Positions 15,854 through 25,060 of a DNA stretch of 64,000 bases are shown here, piece after piece; position 1 is the stretch's first letter, and every line of letters starts with the position of its first letter. Under the pieces are notes generated by a model. That model was given only the letters and a program-made list of their open reading frames with translations, was not told the DNA's origin and made no database searches. The stretch spans positions 1 to 64,000 of the forward strand of contig CAYLWN010000003.1 in NCBI GenBank assembly GCA_964387625.1, read 5' to 3'. Source of the stretch: CAYLWN01 sp964387625. Lineage in GTDB: Bacteria; Patescibacteriota; Microgenomatia; UBA10105. The position numbers were made by a program, and so were the translations under genes.

Positions 15854-17627
15854 ATTTAAGGCAGACAAATATTATAACAAAGATAAAAAGTAGCAAAGTA
15901 TAGGGAAAGAAAATCATATAAAAAGGTTTAATTACAAGATTAAATTTTACCTGATGATTTAAATAATTTATATTAATGTCAAAATTGTCAGAAACCAAGC
16001 TAAACTTTGGATAAACTGAAATTGGTATGCTAACAAATCCATACGGGGGTATAGGAGGAATTTCCAAATCGTTTTGCATATTTAATGTAGAGATTATGCC
16101 TAATTTTTGTGGATACAGCATAATATTGCCCTGATTATAAATAAATAAATTTATAGTTTTATTTATACTATTGTAAATAGTATTTTTATTTAATATCATT
16201 TTGGAAACAGGTTCCGGTATAGTGATGTCTTTATCAACTAATTCGATGTAAACATTTTTAGAAGCATTATCGGTATAAAAAGAACCTGCTGGATAAGGAT
16301 AATCACTTTGCTTGCCTAATATGGCCAACGTGACATGATTGAAATCCAGTTTATCAAAATAATCTATACCATGGGTAGTGTTTCCCCACGTCGGATCAAC
16401 AGCTATCCAGTTTTTACTTTCAAAATCGTAATATTCAGGCCAAGCATGTAATACATCTGATGTTTGTGAAAGCGGTTGAAGTTTCGAGTTAGTAGTATAT
16501 GCATATCCGTGAATTTCCCGCGAGGGAATGCCTGCACTTCTTGAAAGAGCTACAAATAAATCACTAAAATCCATACATCTGGCAAGAGTTGGATTATTCA
16601 TAATAAATAAAGCACCGTTTCGGGTAGAACCGGAAGTATTGATATTGAAATCATAGGTTAAATTGTTTACCACCCAGTCATATATATTTCTAGGTGTTAT
16701 AAGTTCTTTTGCCCGATTAGAAATTTCTGGGCTGTTTTCCCAATATTTTAAAGGTTTGGTATAACCAATTAGATTATTAGGGGACAAATTAACAGTATAT
16801 GTATTATAAGGTTCCATATAAACCAAAATGTTTCCTTCTGCTACAATTTTTAATTTTTCTTTTGGTTTTAGTTTGTATTGTGCAAGCCAATTACCGTCAT
16901 CATCTTGCGTAACATTTAAAGGTGCAATGGACATTCTGGAGAGAATCACTTTTTGATAAGCCGTATCAGGAGGTAAAGCAATTTCTTGAATTTGGCTTCT
17001 ACTGGTTTGGTTAATCAAATTATAAATTAAATTAAATGAGTATGTTTGTCTATTTCCATAGATAATATTTATTCCTCCCTGATTTAGCTCTTTAATTGAC
17101 CAAAAATTATTCTGATTAGGTTTAGGATATATATGCTGTGCTTGTCCAAAATTGGGGGGAACTTGTAAAAAAATATTGTATGAGGAAATTTGATTATCTT
17201 TTTCAATTCCAGGAATAATTAATTCCCAAATACTGCCTTTTTTAGTCGCAACATCTGAACTTTCATATTGGATAAAAAACCGCATTTGTTTATTTAATCC
17301 GACAATTTTTTCATTAAAATTTACTTTTATTGAAACACTATTATTTTTAATTTCTGTTTCCGGAGTTATTTGTCCGATACTGTCCCAAGCAGTAATATTT
17401 TTGATTTGATCTGAAGTGGTTATTAAAGTAAAACTTTGCGTGTAATAATTTGAGGCTAAATTTGTCACAATTATGTCATGTTTTATAGTTGTTGATCCGC
17501 TTTGTGAAACTGAATAGTACACATTGTAATCAAATTGAAAATCAGCAGCAAAAGAAAAAGACGGAAAAAAACCAAAAAAACATAGAAATAAAATTATTGG
17601 AAATAAAGGCTTAATTTTGGAAAGCAT
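15834..17627 (-). CDS. Exported transglutaminase-like protein with C-terminal anchor
   Basis: A signal peptide (residues 7-27, ending FSFAAD), a beta-rich exported region and a C-terminal membrane helix (MIFFPYTLLLFIFVIIFVCL) with a basic tail frame this 597-residue protein. The transglutaminase-like/protease core shows all three catalytic positions: Cys in NPTLARCMDFSDLFVALSR, His in VLHAWPEYYD, and Asp in WIAVDPTWG. Such cell-surface transglutaminase-fold proteins act as peptidases or crosslinkers; which is unknown. It lies between uvrA and uvrC in one minus-strand run (10 bp after uvrA, overlapping uvrC), an odd companion for repair genes. A second transglutaminase-like protein is at 39669-40667. 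Confidence 0.8.
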   Translation of the reverse strand: MLSKIKPLFPIILFLCFFGFFPSFSFAADFQFDYNVYYSVSQSGSTTIKHDIIVTNLASNYYTQSFTLITTSDQIKNITAWDSIGQITPETEIKNNSVSIKVNFNEKIVGLNKQMRFFIQYESSDVATKKGSIWELIIPGIEKDNQISSYNIFLQVPPNFGQAQHIYPKPNQNNFWSIKELNQGGINIIYGNRQTYSFNLIYNLINQTSRSQIQEIALPPDTAYQKVILSRMSIAPLNVTQDDDGNWLAQYKLKPKEKLKIVAEGNILVYMEPYNTYTVNLSPNNLIGYTKPLKYWENSPEISNRAKELITPRNIYDWVVNNLTYDFNINTSGSTRNGALFIMNNPTLARCMDFSDLFVALSRSAGIPSREIHGYAYTTNSKLQPLSQTSDVLHAWPEYYDFESKNWIAVDPTWGNTTHGIDYFDKLDFNHVTLAILGKQSDYPYPAGSFYTDNASKNVYIELVDKDITIPEPVSKMILNKNTIYNSINKTINLFIYNQGNIMLYPQKLGIISTLNMQNDLEIPPIPPYGFVSIPISVYPKFSLVSDNFDININYLNHQVKFNLVIKPFYMIFFPYTLLLFIFVIIFVCLKYGKRKT

Positions 17628-17637
17628 GGCAATTATT

Positions 17638-20556
17638 TTATTTTAGAATTTTTCGTAATGATTTACCAGTATATGATGTATTTATATTTGCAATTTCTTC
17701 AGGTGTTCCGCTTGCTACTAAATATCCTCCCGTATCACCCCCTTCGGGTCCTAAATCGATTACAAAATCCGCGTTTTTAATCACATCTAAATTATGTTCT
17801 ATCACTACAACTGTATTACCTTTTTCCTTTAATCGAAGTAACACTTGTAATAATTTTTCTAAGTCAGCAAAATGTAATCCTGTTGTAGGTTCATCCAAAA
17901 TGTAAAGTGTTCTTCCGGTTTGTCTTTTAGATAATTCAGTGGCTAATTTTATTCGTTGTGCCTCCCCTCCCGAAAGCATAGTTGCCGGTTGTCCTAAATG
18001 CATATAGGTCAAACCAACGTCTTTTAATGTGGTAAGTTTGTTATTTATCAAAGAAAAATTATTAAAGAACTTGACACTTTCATCAACTGTCATGTCCAAT
18101 ATTTGGGCAATATTTTTATCTTTATATTTTACTTCTAATGTTTCGTTACTGTAACGTTTTCCATGACATACTTCACAAGTAACAAAAACATCGGATAAAA
18201 ACTGCATTTCAATTTTTATCTGACCTTCACCCTGACAAGCCTCGCATCTGCCACCTTTTACATTAAAAGAAAATCTACCGCTTTTAAATCCTCTTTGCTT
18301 ACTTTCAGGTAATTGAGCAAATAAGTCTCTTATATATGTAAATAAGCCAGTATATGTTGCTGGATTACTTCTGGGAGTTCTCCCAATTGGCGATTGATCA
18401 ACTAAAATTACTTTATCAATCAATTCTGTTCCATAAATATTATCAAAAGATCCTGGTTTTTCTTTATGATATTTATTAAAAATTTGCATTAGAGCATGAT
18501 AAAGAGTGTCAACTACCAGCGATGATTTTCCTGAACCTGATACTCCGGTTACACAAATCAATTTACCAATAGGGAAATTTACATCTATTTTTTTCAAATT
18601 ATTATGTTTTGCGCCGATCAAAGTTATTTTTTCATCAGTTATTTGATTAACTCGGTTAATATAAGTTAATGATGGATTACGTAAATATTTACCAGTTAAA
18701 TTAGAAGTTTTTTTAATTTTATCAATACTGCCGACAAAAACTATTTGACCTCCTTTTTCACCTGCTTGTGGACCAAAATCACAAATAATATCTGCCGATT
18801 CAATGATTTCGCGGTCATGCTCAACCACGATAACAGTATTTCCTAAATCCCGGAGTTTTTTAAGGGTACCGATCAGCTTTTGTGTATCCCGCGTATGCAG
18901 TCCGATGGATGGTTCATCCAAAACATATAAAACACCTGACAATCCTGATCCGATTTGAGATGCTAATCTGATTCTTTGACTTTCACCGCCTGATAAAGTT
19001 TTTGCACTTCTTCCCAAAGTAATATATTCAAGACCTACAGAAATTAAAAAATGCAGCCGGTTTTTTATTTCTTTTAATATAATAACGGCAATTTGATTTT
19101 CTCTATCTGTTAACTGCTTAGGTAAATTTAACATCCAATCATAAGAATTAAAAATTGATAAATCTGTGATATCTACTATTGATTTTTTATCTATAGTAAT
19201 ACTTAAGGCTGTTGGTTTTAGTCTTTTGCCTTGGCATTTCGGACAAATTTCCTGACGCATATATTTTTCTATCTCAAGTCTTACGTAATCTGACTCAGTA
19301 TCCTGATATTTTTTTTCTAAATCTGCAATAATTCCTTTAAAAGTTTCATAAATAGAAGTTATTTTTCCATAACGGTTTGTGCCTGTCACTTCATATATTT
19401 TTTCATTGGTTCCTTTAACTAACAATTCAATTTTTTCAGGAGATAAATCTTTTATCGGTATTCTTTGATTGATTTGATTATCGTTAAAATAGGTCTTTAG
19501 TAGTCTTGAATACCATGTGTCGTTAAATAATACTTTTGAATATGGCAAAATACCTCCTTCGGAAATCGTCAACTCTTTATTAAATAGTAAATTTTTATCA
19601 ATCTTCAAAAGTGATCCAATACCATCACATGTTTCACAAGCACCGTATGGAGTATTAAAGGAAAAAAGTCTGGGTTCTATTTCCGAAATACTTATATTAC
19701 ATACTGGACAGGCAAAAAGTTCAGAAAATAAATGATCTGTATATTTTTGCGGATTTTCTGGAAAATCAAATGATGCATCGTAAATAAAACTGACAATAAC
19801 TAGTCCATTGGATAAATTTAAAGCTTGTTCTAATGATGCAGTGATACGGGTTTTGATATTTGCAGATGTTTCCTGGTTCCGTAAATCTTTTTTAGTTATG
19901 GAAAATTTATCAATTAATACGTCAATATTGTGTCTATTTGTTTTTATAATGTACAAATCTTTTCTGATATCCAAAAGATGTCCATCAATTCGGGATTTTA
20001 TATAACCTTTACTTTTTAAATTATTAAATAACTCCTGAAATTCCCCCTTTTTATCTTTTATAACAGGTGAAAATAACATCATTCTTAGCGGTTTGGAAGT
20101 TTTTTGTTTGGAAATTTCATCTTCAAGCAGACTCATTAGTTGTGAGGATATTTGATCTATTGATTGATGAGATATTTCTCTTCCGCAGTTAGAACAATGC
20201 GGATGACCAATTCGTGCAAAAAGTAACCTTAAATAATCATAAACTTCAGTGATTGTTCCTACAGTAGATCTGGGGTTATGTGATACTGATTTTTGATCGA
20301 TAGAAATAGCTGGAGATAAACCTTCTATGGAATCCATATCGGGTTTATTCATGATGCCTAGAAACTGGCGTGCATAAGCAGATAATGATTCAACATATCG
20401 TCTTTGACCTTCAGCATAAATTGTGTCGAACGCCAATGATGATTTACCACTTCCCGATAAACCGGTAAAAACAATTAGATTATTTTTCGGTAAATCAAGA
20501 TTAATATTTTTTAAATTATGTTGTCTGGCACCTCTTATTTTGATTAAATTATCCAT
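17638..20556 (-). CDS. uvrA: Excinuclease ABC subunit A
   Basis: Full length (972 residues). UvrA is the damage-recognition ATPase dimer. Visible are Walker A 1 (GLSGSGKSSL), the zinc module CSNCGREIS, the first signature LSGGESQRIRLA with LDEPSIGLH, Walker A 2 (GVSGSGKSSL), the C-terminal zinc finger CEACQGEGQ ... CEVCHGKRY, and the second signature LSGGEAQRIKLATEL with LDEPTTGLH. The ATG at 20556 starts MDNLIKIRGARQHNL, typical of the family. It is expressed from its own promoter and followed by the transglutaminase gene and uvrC. Confidence 0.97.
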   Translation of the reverse strand: MDNLIKIRGARQHNLKNINLDLPKNNLIVFTGLSGSGKSSLAFDTIYAEGQRRYVESLSAYARQFLGIMNKPDMDSIEGLSPAISIDQKSVSHNPRSTVGTITEVYDYLRLLFARIGHPHCSNCGREISHQSIDQISSQLMSLLEDEISKQKTSKPLRMMLFSPVIKDKKGEFQELFNNLKSKGYIKSRIDGHLLDIRKDLYIIKTNRHNIDVLIDKFSITKKDLRNQETSANIKTRITASLEQALNLSNGLVIVSFIYDASFDFPENPQKYTDHLFSELFACPVCNISISEIEPRLFSFNTPYGACETCDGIGSLLKIDKNLLFNKELTISEGGILPYSKVLFNDTWYSRLLKTYFNDNQINQRIPIKDLSPEKIELLVKGTNEKIYEVTGTNRYGKITSIYETFKGIIADLEKKYQDTESDYVRLEIEKYMRQEICPKCQGKRLKPTALSITIDKKSIVDITDLSIFNSYDWMLNLPKQLTDRENQIAVIILKEIKNRLHFLISVGLEYITLGRSAKTLSGGESQRIRLASQIGSGLSGVLYVLDEPSIGLHTRDTQKLIGTLKKLRDLGNTVIVVEHDREIIESADIICDFGPQAGEKGGQIVFVGSIDKIKKTSNLTGKYLRNPSLTYINRVNQITDEKITLIGAKHNNLKKIDVNFPIGKLICVTGVSGSGKSSLVVDTLYHALMQIFNKYHKEKPGSFDNIYGTELIDKVILVDQSPIGRTPRSNPATYTGLFTYIRDLFAQLPESKQRGFKSGRFSFNVKGGRCEACQGEGQIKIEMQFLSDVFVTCEVCHGKRYSNETLEVKYKDKNIAQILDMTVDESVKFFNNFSLINNKLTTLKDVGLTYMHLGQPATMLSGGEAQRIKLATELSKRQTGRTLYILDEPTTGLHFADLEKLLQVLLRLKEKGNTVVVIEHNLDVIKNADFVIDLGPEGGDTGGYLVASGTPEEIANINTSYTGKSLRKILK

Positions 20557-20602
20557 AAAAGCCTACATTAAATGACCACAGAAAAGTCAGTGGCGAAACA
20601 AT

Positions 20603-20631
20603 ATTATACTCCAAAAATTATGATTAACCAA
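20603..20631 (-). promoter_or_regulatory. uvrA promoter
   Basis: On the minus strand TTGGTT (20626-20631), a 17-bp spacer and TATAAT (20603-20608), identical in boxes and spacing to the trigger factor promoter. Leader to the uvrA ATG is about 40 nt. I see no copy of the palindrome found before lexA. Confidence 0.65.
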
Positions 20632-20674
20632 GATAGATTAAAGTGAGATATTAAGAAATTAATAATTATGAAGT

Positions 20675-22678
20675 TTATGAGGATTTCAATTCCAGGATTT
20701 TATCCCTGATTTTTGCGGCTAATTCAAAATTGAGAGCCTGTGCCTCAAACCGCATTTCAGTTTCCAGTTTAGAAATTAATAATTTTTTATCTTTTGGAGT
20801 TAATGATTCAGCATCAATTTTTAACCAGGATATTTTACTTTTTCTTTCAATTTGCCAATCATTTGGTGCCAACATTTCATGTAATAAATTTTCTCTGAAT
20901 GGTTTACTGATTGATTTAGGAGTAATATGATATTTATTATTATAATTAAGTTGTATTTGGCGTCTTCTTTTTACTTCATCAATCGCCCTTGCCATTGAAT
21001 TAGTAATTTTATCAGCATACATGATAACTGTCCCCTTTAAATGTCTGGCTGCCCGTCCCATAGTTTGAATTAATGTTACTTCACTTCTTAAAAAACCTTC
21101 TTTATCAGCATCTAAAATTGCAACCAATGAAACTTCGGGCAAATCTAATCCTTCACGGAGCAAGTTTATTCCAACTATCACATCATATTTTCCACGGCGC
21201 AAATCATCTAAAATAGTAGTCCTTTCTAATGTTTGGACGTCTGAATGCAAATATTGGACCAAAATTCCTTTTTCTTTTAAATAACTACATAAATCCTCAG
21301 CGGTTCTTTTGGTAAGCGTGGTTACCAAAACCCGTTCTTTTTTAGATATTCTAGTTTCAATTTCTTTTATTAAATCAATAATTTGCCCTTTACTAGGTTT
21401 TATAAATATTTCAGGATCAAGCAAACCTGTTGGTCTGATCAATTGAGAAACTATATTTTGACTGCCTGATCGGGAAATTTCCCAAGCAGAAGGAGTAGCA
21501 GATACATAGATGGTTTGCGGAATACGCCGTATAAATTCATCAAATTTAAGAGGTCTATTATCCAAAGAAGCAGGTAATCTAAATCCGAAATCAATTAACG
21601 TTTGTTTTCGTGAAAAATCCCCATTATACATACCTTTTATTTGCGGCATGGTCATATGGGATTCATCTATGAAAATCAACCAATCTTTTCCATATTTTTT
21701 TTGAAAATAATCTAATAAGGTAAAAGGCGGATCACCAGGACTGCGACCATCAAAATATCTGGAATAGTTTTCAATACCGTTTACGTATCCGGTTGCCTGA
21801 ATCATTTCCAAATCATAATGCACTTTTTGTGTTAATCTTTGTGCTTCCACAAGTTTATTTTGACTTTTTAAAAGTTTTACCCTTTTATTTAAATCTGATT
21901 CAATTTGTTTAAAAATATTTTTATCTTCAATTTTAGTTAAATAATGTTTTGCCGGATATAAAACCAAAGAATTTGTAGTGGTAATTGTTTCACCGGTTGT
22001 AGGATCAATTTGATCGATTTGAGAAATTAATTGATCTTGAAAGTATATCCTTTCAGCAATTTCAGTATATGCAGGATAAATATCAATAATTTCTCCCCGT
22101 ACGCGAAAGCTGCCCCTGACAAATTCAAAATCTGATTTTTCATATCGTAACTGAACCAGGCGATTGATGATAGCTTTTTGATCTATTTTAATACCTTTTT
22201 TCAGTTCTAAAATAAATTGTCCGTAAACTTTGGGTGATCCGATATTGTAAATACAAGAAACTGAAGCAATAATAATTGTGTCAGAACGGGTTAAAATATT
22301 GGTTGTAGCTGCCAGTCGAAGCCTATCAATGTCTTCATTTATTTGCGTCTCTTTTTCAATATAAGTATCACTTTGAGGGATATAAGCTTCGGGCTGATAA
22401 TAATCATAATATGATACAAAATAACAAACCGCATTATTTGGAAAAAACGTTTTAAATTCCTGATAAAGTTGCGCAGCTAATGTTTTATTGTGAGAAATAA
22501 CCAATGTAGGTTTCTGTAAATGGTTGATGACATTTGCTAAAGTAAAAGTTTTTCCACTGCCTGTTACACCTAATAAAACCTGTTCTTTGGTACCCTGTGT
22601 CAGGTTTTGTGTAAGTTTATCTACAGCTTGTGGCTGATCACCTGTTGGGGAAAAGCTAGTCTTTAGATGAAATTTCAT
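20675..22678 (-). CDS. uvrB: Excinuclease ABC subunit B
   Basis: Full length (667 residues). UvrB is the helicase-fold damage verifier that receives DNA from UvrA and recruits UvrC. Seen are Walker A GVTGSGKTFT (residues 38-47), the beta-hairpin with YYDYYQPEAYIPQSDTYIEK, the DESH box, helicase motif VI QTMGRAARH, and the C-terminal UVR helix pair (LETEMRFEAQALNFELAAKIRDKI) that pairs with UvrC. An SD-like GAAGGG stands about 6 nt before the ATG at 22678, directly after a long hairpin. Confidence 0.97.
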   Translation of the reverse strand: MKFHLKTSFSPTGDQPQAVDKLTQNLTQGTKEQVLLGVTGSGKTFTLANVINHLQKPTLVISHNKTLAAQLYQEFKTFFPNNAVCYFVSYYDYYQPEAYIPQSDTYIEKETQINEDIDRLRLAATTNILTRSDTIIIASVSCIYNIGSPKVYGQFILELKKGIKIDQKAIINRLVQLRYEKSDFEFVRGSFRVRGEIIDIYPAYTEIAERIYFQDQLISQIDQIDPTTGETITTTNSLVLYPAKHYLTKIEDKNIFKQIESDLNKRVKLLKSQNKLVEAQRLTQKVHYDLEMIQATGYVNGIENYSRYFDGRSPGDPPFTLLDYFQKKYGKDWLIFIDESHMTMPQIKGMYNGDFSRKQTLIDFGFRLPASLDNRPLKFDEFIRRIPQTIYVSATPSAWEISRSGSQNIVSQLIRPTGLLDPEIFIKPSKGQIIDLIKEIETRISKKERVLVTTLTKRTAEDLCSYLKEKGILVQYLHSDVQTLERTTILDDLRRGKYDVIVGINLLREGLDLPEVSLVAILDADKEGFLRSEVTLIQTMGRAARHLKGTVIMYADKITNSMARAIDEVKRRRQIQLNYNNKYHITPKSISKPFRENLLHEMLAPNDWQIERKSKISWLKIDAESLTPKDKKLLISKLETEMRFEAQALNFELAAKIRDKILELKSS

Positions 22679-22691
22679 TTATACCCTTCTT

Positions 22692-22728
22692 ATTAAATTT
22701 TGTTTAAGATTTTTAAACAAAATTTAAT
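22692..22728. promoter_or_regulatory. 16-bp perfect stem hairpin in the uvrB leader
   Basis: ATTAAATTTTGTTTAA (22692-22707) and its exact complement (22713-22728) are separated by 5 nt. In the uvrB transcript the hairpin ends 13 nt before the start codon and abuts the SD-like GAAGGG. It is AT-rich and lacks a T-run after it in the uvrB direction. It could shield the ribosome site or be a dispersed palindrome. Confidence 0.6.
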
Positions 22729-22845
22729 CTAGAGGGAATTATGCCCAAATTTTTTAGTTTTCGCAATACAGGGCAAAATAATTTTAACATACATGTATAT
22801 CATTTTGGGTATTTTTCAGATATTAGTCAATTTTGATATATTTTG

Positions 22846-22890
22846 ATACTAATACATAGTATTGACAGCAAATTGATTTCGGATTAATAA
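22846..22890 (+). promoter_or_regulatory. lexA promoter with candidate operator
   Basis: TTGACA (22862-22867) with a weak -10 (TAATAA, 22885-22890) 17 bp downstream. A perfect inverted repeat ATACTA-N5-TAGTAT (22846-22862) overlaps the first base of the -35 box, a fitting place for an autoregulatory LexA site. It does not match the Gram-positive GAACN4GTTC or the E. coli CTGTN8ACAG box. A further 10-bp palindrome, ATACATGTAT, lies at 22789-22798. Confidence 0.4.
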
Positions 22891-22920
22891 TATAACTAAC
22901 ATTAATTTTTCGTCATTATT

Positions 22921-23550
22921 ATGCCAGCCATACTCTATCCCAGAGAAAGACAGGTTTTAGAATTTTTAACTCAGTTCAGCCAAAGATTCGGATATGCACC
23001 GACGCTCAAAGAAATTGGCAATGCATTGGGTATGTCATCTGTTGCTACGGTTCACGAGCATCTGGCACACTTACGCGAAAAGGGTTATATCAAAAAACTA
23101 GACGGTGCAGCCAGAGGCATAGAATTAGTCAGAGATACTTATCATACTATTGATAAACCCGGATCAGTTGAACTGCCTGTGTTGGGATATATCGCTGCAG
23201 GAGCTCCGCTTGAACCTTATACTGACCCAAACAGTTATTTAACAGTTGCGCCCTGGATGGTTTCTTCTGAAAAACCAGCCTATGTTTTACAGGTAAAAGG
23301 CGAATCAATGATTGAAGAGGGAATTTTGGATGGAGATTATGTAGTAATTCAACACCAGACAGATGCCAAAAACGGAGACATAGTGGTGGCACTTTTACCA
23401 AATGGTTTAGCTACGTTAAAAAGAATTTATTTTGAAAAGGATAGAATTAAATTAGCACCGGCAAATTCTACTATGTCGCCCATATTTACTACTCATGTAA
23501 AAATTCAAGGGATTTGTGTAGGAGTAATCCGTAAATTTGTTAAAAATTAA
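22921..23550 (+). CDS. lexA: SOS repressor LexA
   Basis: The 209-residue protein has the winged-helix DNA-binding domain (RERQVLEFLTQFSQRFGYAPTLKEIGNALGMSS, residues 8-40) and the S24 self-cleaving domain with all key residues: cleavage site Ala93-Gly94 in YIAAGAP, catalytic Ser129 in VKGESM, and Lys167 in LATLKR. It is divergent from uvrB, so lexA and the uvr genes share a regulatory region. It represses SOS genes until RecA filaments trigger its cleavage. It converges on acetyl-CoA synthetase, 5 bp away. Confidence 0.95.
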   Translation: MPAILYPRERQVLEFLTQFSQRFGYAPTLKEIGNALGMSSVATVHEHLAHLREKGYIKKLDGAARGIELVRDTYHTIDKPGSVELPVLGYIAAGAPLEPYTDPNSYLTVAPWMVSSEKPAYVLQVKGESMIEEGILDGDYVVIQHQTDAKNGDIVVALLPNGLATLKRIYFEKDRIKLAPANSTMSPIFTTHVKIQGICVGVIRKFVKN

Positions 23551-23555
23551 ATTAT

Positions 23556-25040
23556 TTAATAATCTTCCAGTGTAGAGGTATCTCCAATCGGTAATCCCAT
23601 TTCTTTGGCTTTTAAAATCCGGCGCATAATTTTACCAGATCTGGTTTTAGGTAATTTGTCGATAAACTCAATTTCTCTCGGATAAGCATGACCGGCTAAA
23701 TGTTTTTTAACAAATTGCGCTAATTCTTCTTTAAATTTAAGAGCCTCAGGTTTTTTAGAAATTAATGCTTTAGTTTTATCGTTGACAACCACGAAAGCTT
23801 TAATAATTTCTCCACGCAAAGCATCGGGTTTTCCAATCACACCTGCTTCAATAACTCCAGCATGAGCAACCAGTGCTGATTCTACTTCAAAAGGGCCCAC
23901 CCGTTCTCCTGATGTTTTAATAACATCATCAGCACGTCCNNNNNNNNNNNNNNNNNNNNNNNNNNNNNNNNNNNNNNNNNNNNNNNNNNNNNNNNNNNNN
24001 NNNNNNNNNNNNNNNNNNNNNNNNNNNNNNNNNNNNNNNTTTAATGGTTCACCTACGCTACATAAATGTCTCAAATTCTTTAGATTATATTTTCTGGGTA
24101 ATTTATCACCCGAAGCCATAAGCATTCTGATGGCTGTTGGAGCCGTATACCATACGGTTATTTGATATTTTTGGAGAATTTCATACCATTTTTCAGGTGA
24201 AAAACGGCCACTGTAAACAACCTGCGTGATACCGCATGACCAATTACCCAAAATCTCATATGCAATCCCTGTTACCCATCCTGGGTCTGCAGTACACCAA
24301 TAAGTATCTGAGTCTTTTAAATCCAAAACCCATTTAGTAGTCGCATGTTGTTGAATAATAGATCTGTGAGAATGTACAACTCCTTTAGGTTTTCCTGTTG
24401 TACCCGAGGTATAAAGCATAAAAGCGTAATCATCCGGATCCATTTGTGAAATATGACATTCGTCAGACGCTTTTTCCATTTCTTTTTTAAAATCAGGTAA
24501 ATCAACACAAATAATAGTTTTTAGATCAGGTAAATTTTTCCGAATTTTATCTATTCTTAATTTTAGTTCACTGTTGGTAATCACAATTTTAGCCTGACTA
24601 TTGGCTAATCTGTCTTCTAAAGCCTGTTCCTGAAAAGCACTGAATAATGATCCGGCAACAGCCCCAATTTTTAAAATTCCTAAAAATGAAAAATATAATT
24701 CCGGAATACGCGGAAGAAACAGAAAAACCCGGTCACCTCTTTCAATACCATGATTTTTTAAAATATTTCCGATTTTATTGGATAATAAATGAATTTGAAA
24801 AAAAGTAAATTCCTGAGTAACGCTATCGTCACCTTCCCAGTAAAGGGCAATTTTATTTTTTCTCCAGGTATCTACATGTCTGTCAACAGCATTATAAGCA
24901 GCATTTATTTTTCCGTCAAACCAGGAAAATTCATTACGAATTTGGTTCCATGAAAAACTTTTCCGATATTCTTCATAGTTTTCCAAATTCGGCAGAGTTA
25001 TAAAATCCTTTTTTGTTTTCTTGTAGATCTCTTTAATCAC
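23556..25040 (-). CDS. acsA: Acetyl-CoA synthetase (AMP-forming), interrupted by a sequencing gap
   Basis: Converts acetate, ATP and CoA to acetyl-CoA. The ANL-family signature YTSGTTGKPKGVVHSH, the CSVGEPL motif just before the gap, GRADDVIKTSGERVGPFEVE after it and the C-terminal catalytic lysine in TRSGKIMRR are all present. The N-terminus (YEEYRKSFSWNQ) is that of AcsA-type acetate ligases. The 100-N gap should hide roughly 110 residues (the TGD motif region), more than 33 codons, so the gap length is a placeholder and the predicted length is wrong. Start is GTG at 25040. Last gene of the gluconeogenic cluster, 20 bp after the FBP aldolase/phosphatase. Confidence 0.88.
   Translation of the reverse strand: MIKEIYKKTKKDFITLPNLENYEEYRKSFSWNQIRNEFSWFDGKINAAYNAVDRHVDTWRKNKIALYWEGDDSVTQEFTFFQIHLLSNKIGNILKNHGIERGDRVFLFLPRIPELYFSFLGILKIGAVAGSLFSAFQEQALEDRLANSQAKIVITNSELKLRIDKIRKNLPDLKTIICVDLPDFKKEMEKASDECHISQMDPDDYAFMLYTSGTTGKPKGVVHSHRSIIQQHATTKWVLDLKDSDTYWCTADPGWVTGIAYEILGNWSCGITQVVYSGRFSPEKWYEILQKYQITVWYTAPTAIRMLMASGDKLPRKYNLKNLRHLCSVGEPLXXXXXXXXXXXXXXXXXXXXXXXXXXXXXXXXXXGRADDVIKTSGERVGPFEVESALVAHAGVIEAGVIGKPDALRGEIIKAFVVVNDKTKALISKKPEALKFKEELAQFVKKHLAGHAYPREIEFIDKLPKTRSGKIMRRILKAKEMGLPIGDTSTLEDY
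23940..24039. other. Assembly gap of 100 N
   Basis: Exactly 100 N inside acsA; the missing family region is longer than this, so it is a fixed-size scaffold placeholder. Confidence 0.95.
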
Positions 25041-25060
25041 TTAAATCTTTTTAGAAAAAT

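Noticed and set aside
22789..22798. ATACATGTAT as a second LexA site
   Set aside because: A 10-bp AT-rich palindrome is expected by chance in such DNA, and it does not match the candidate operator well.
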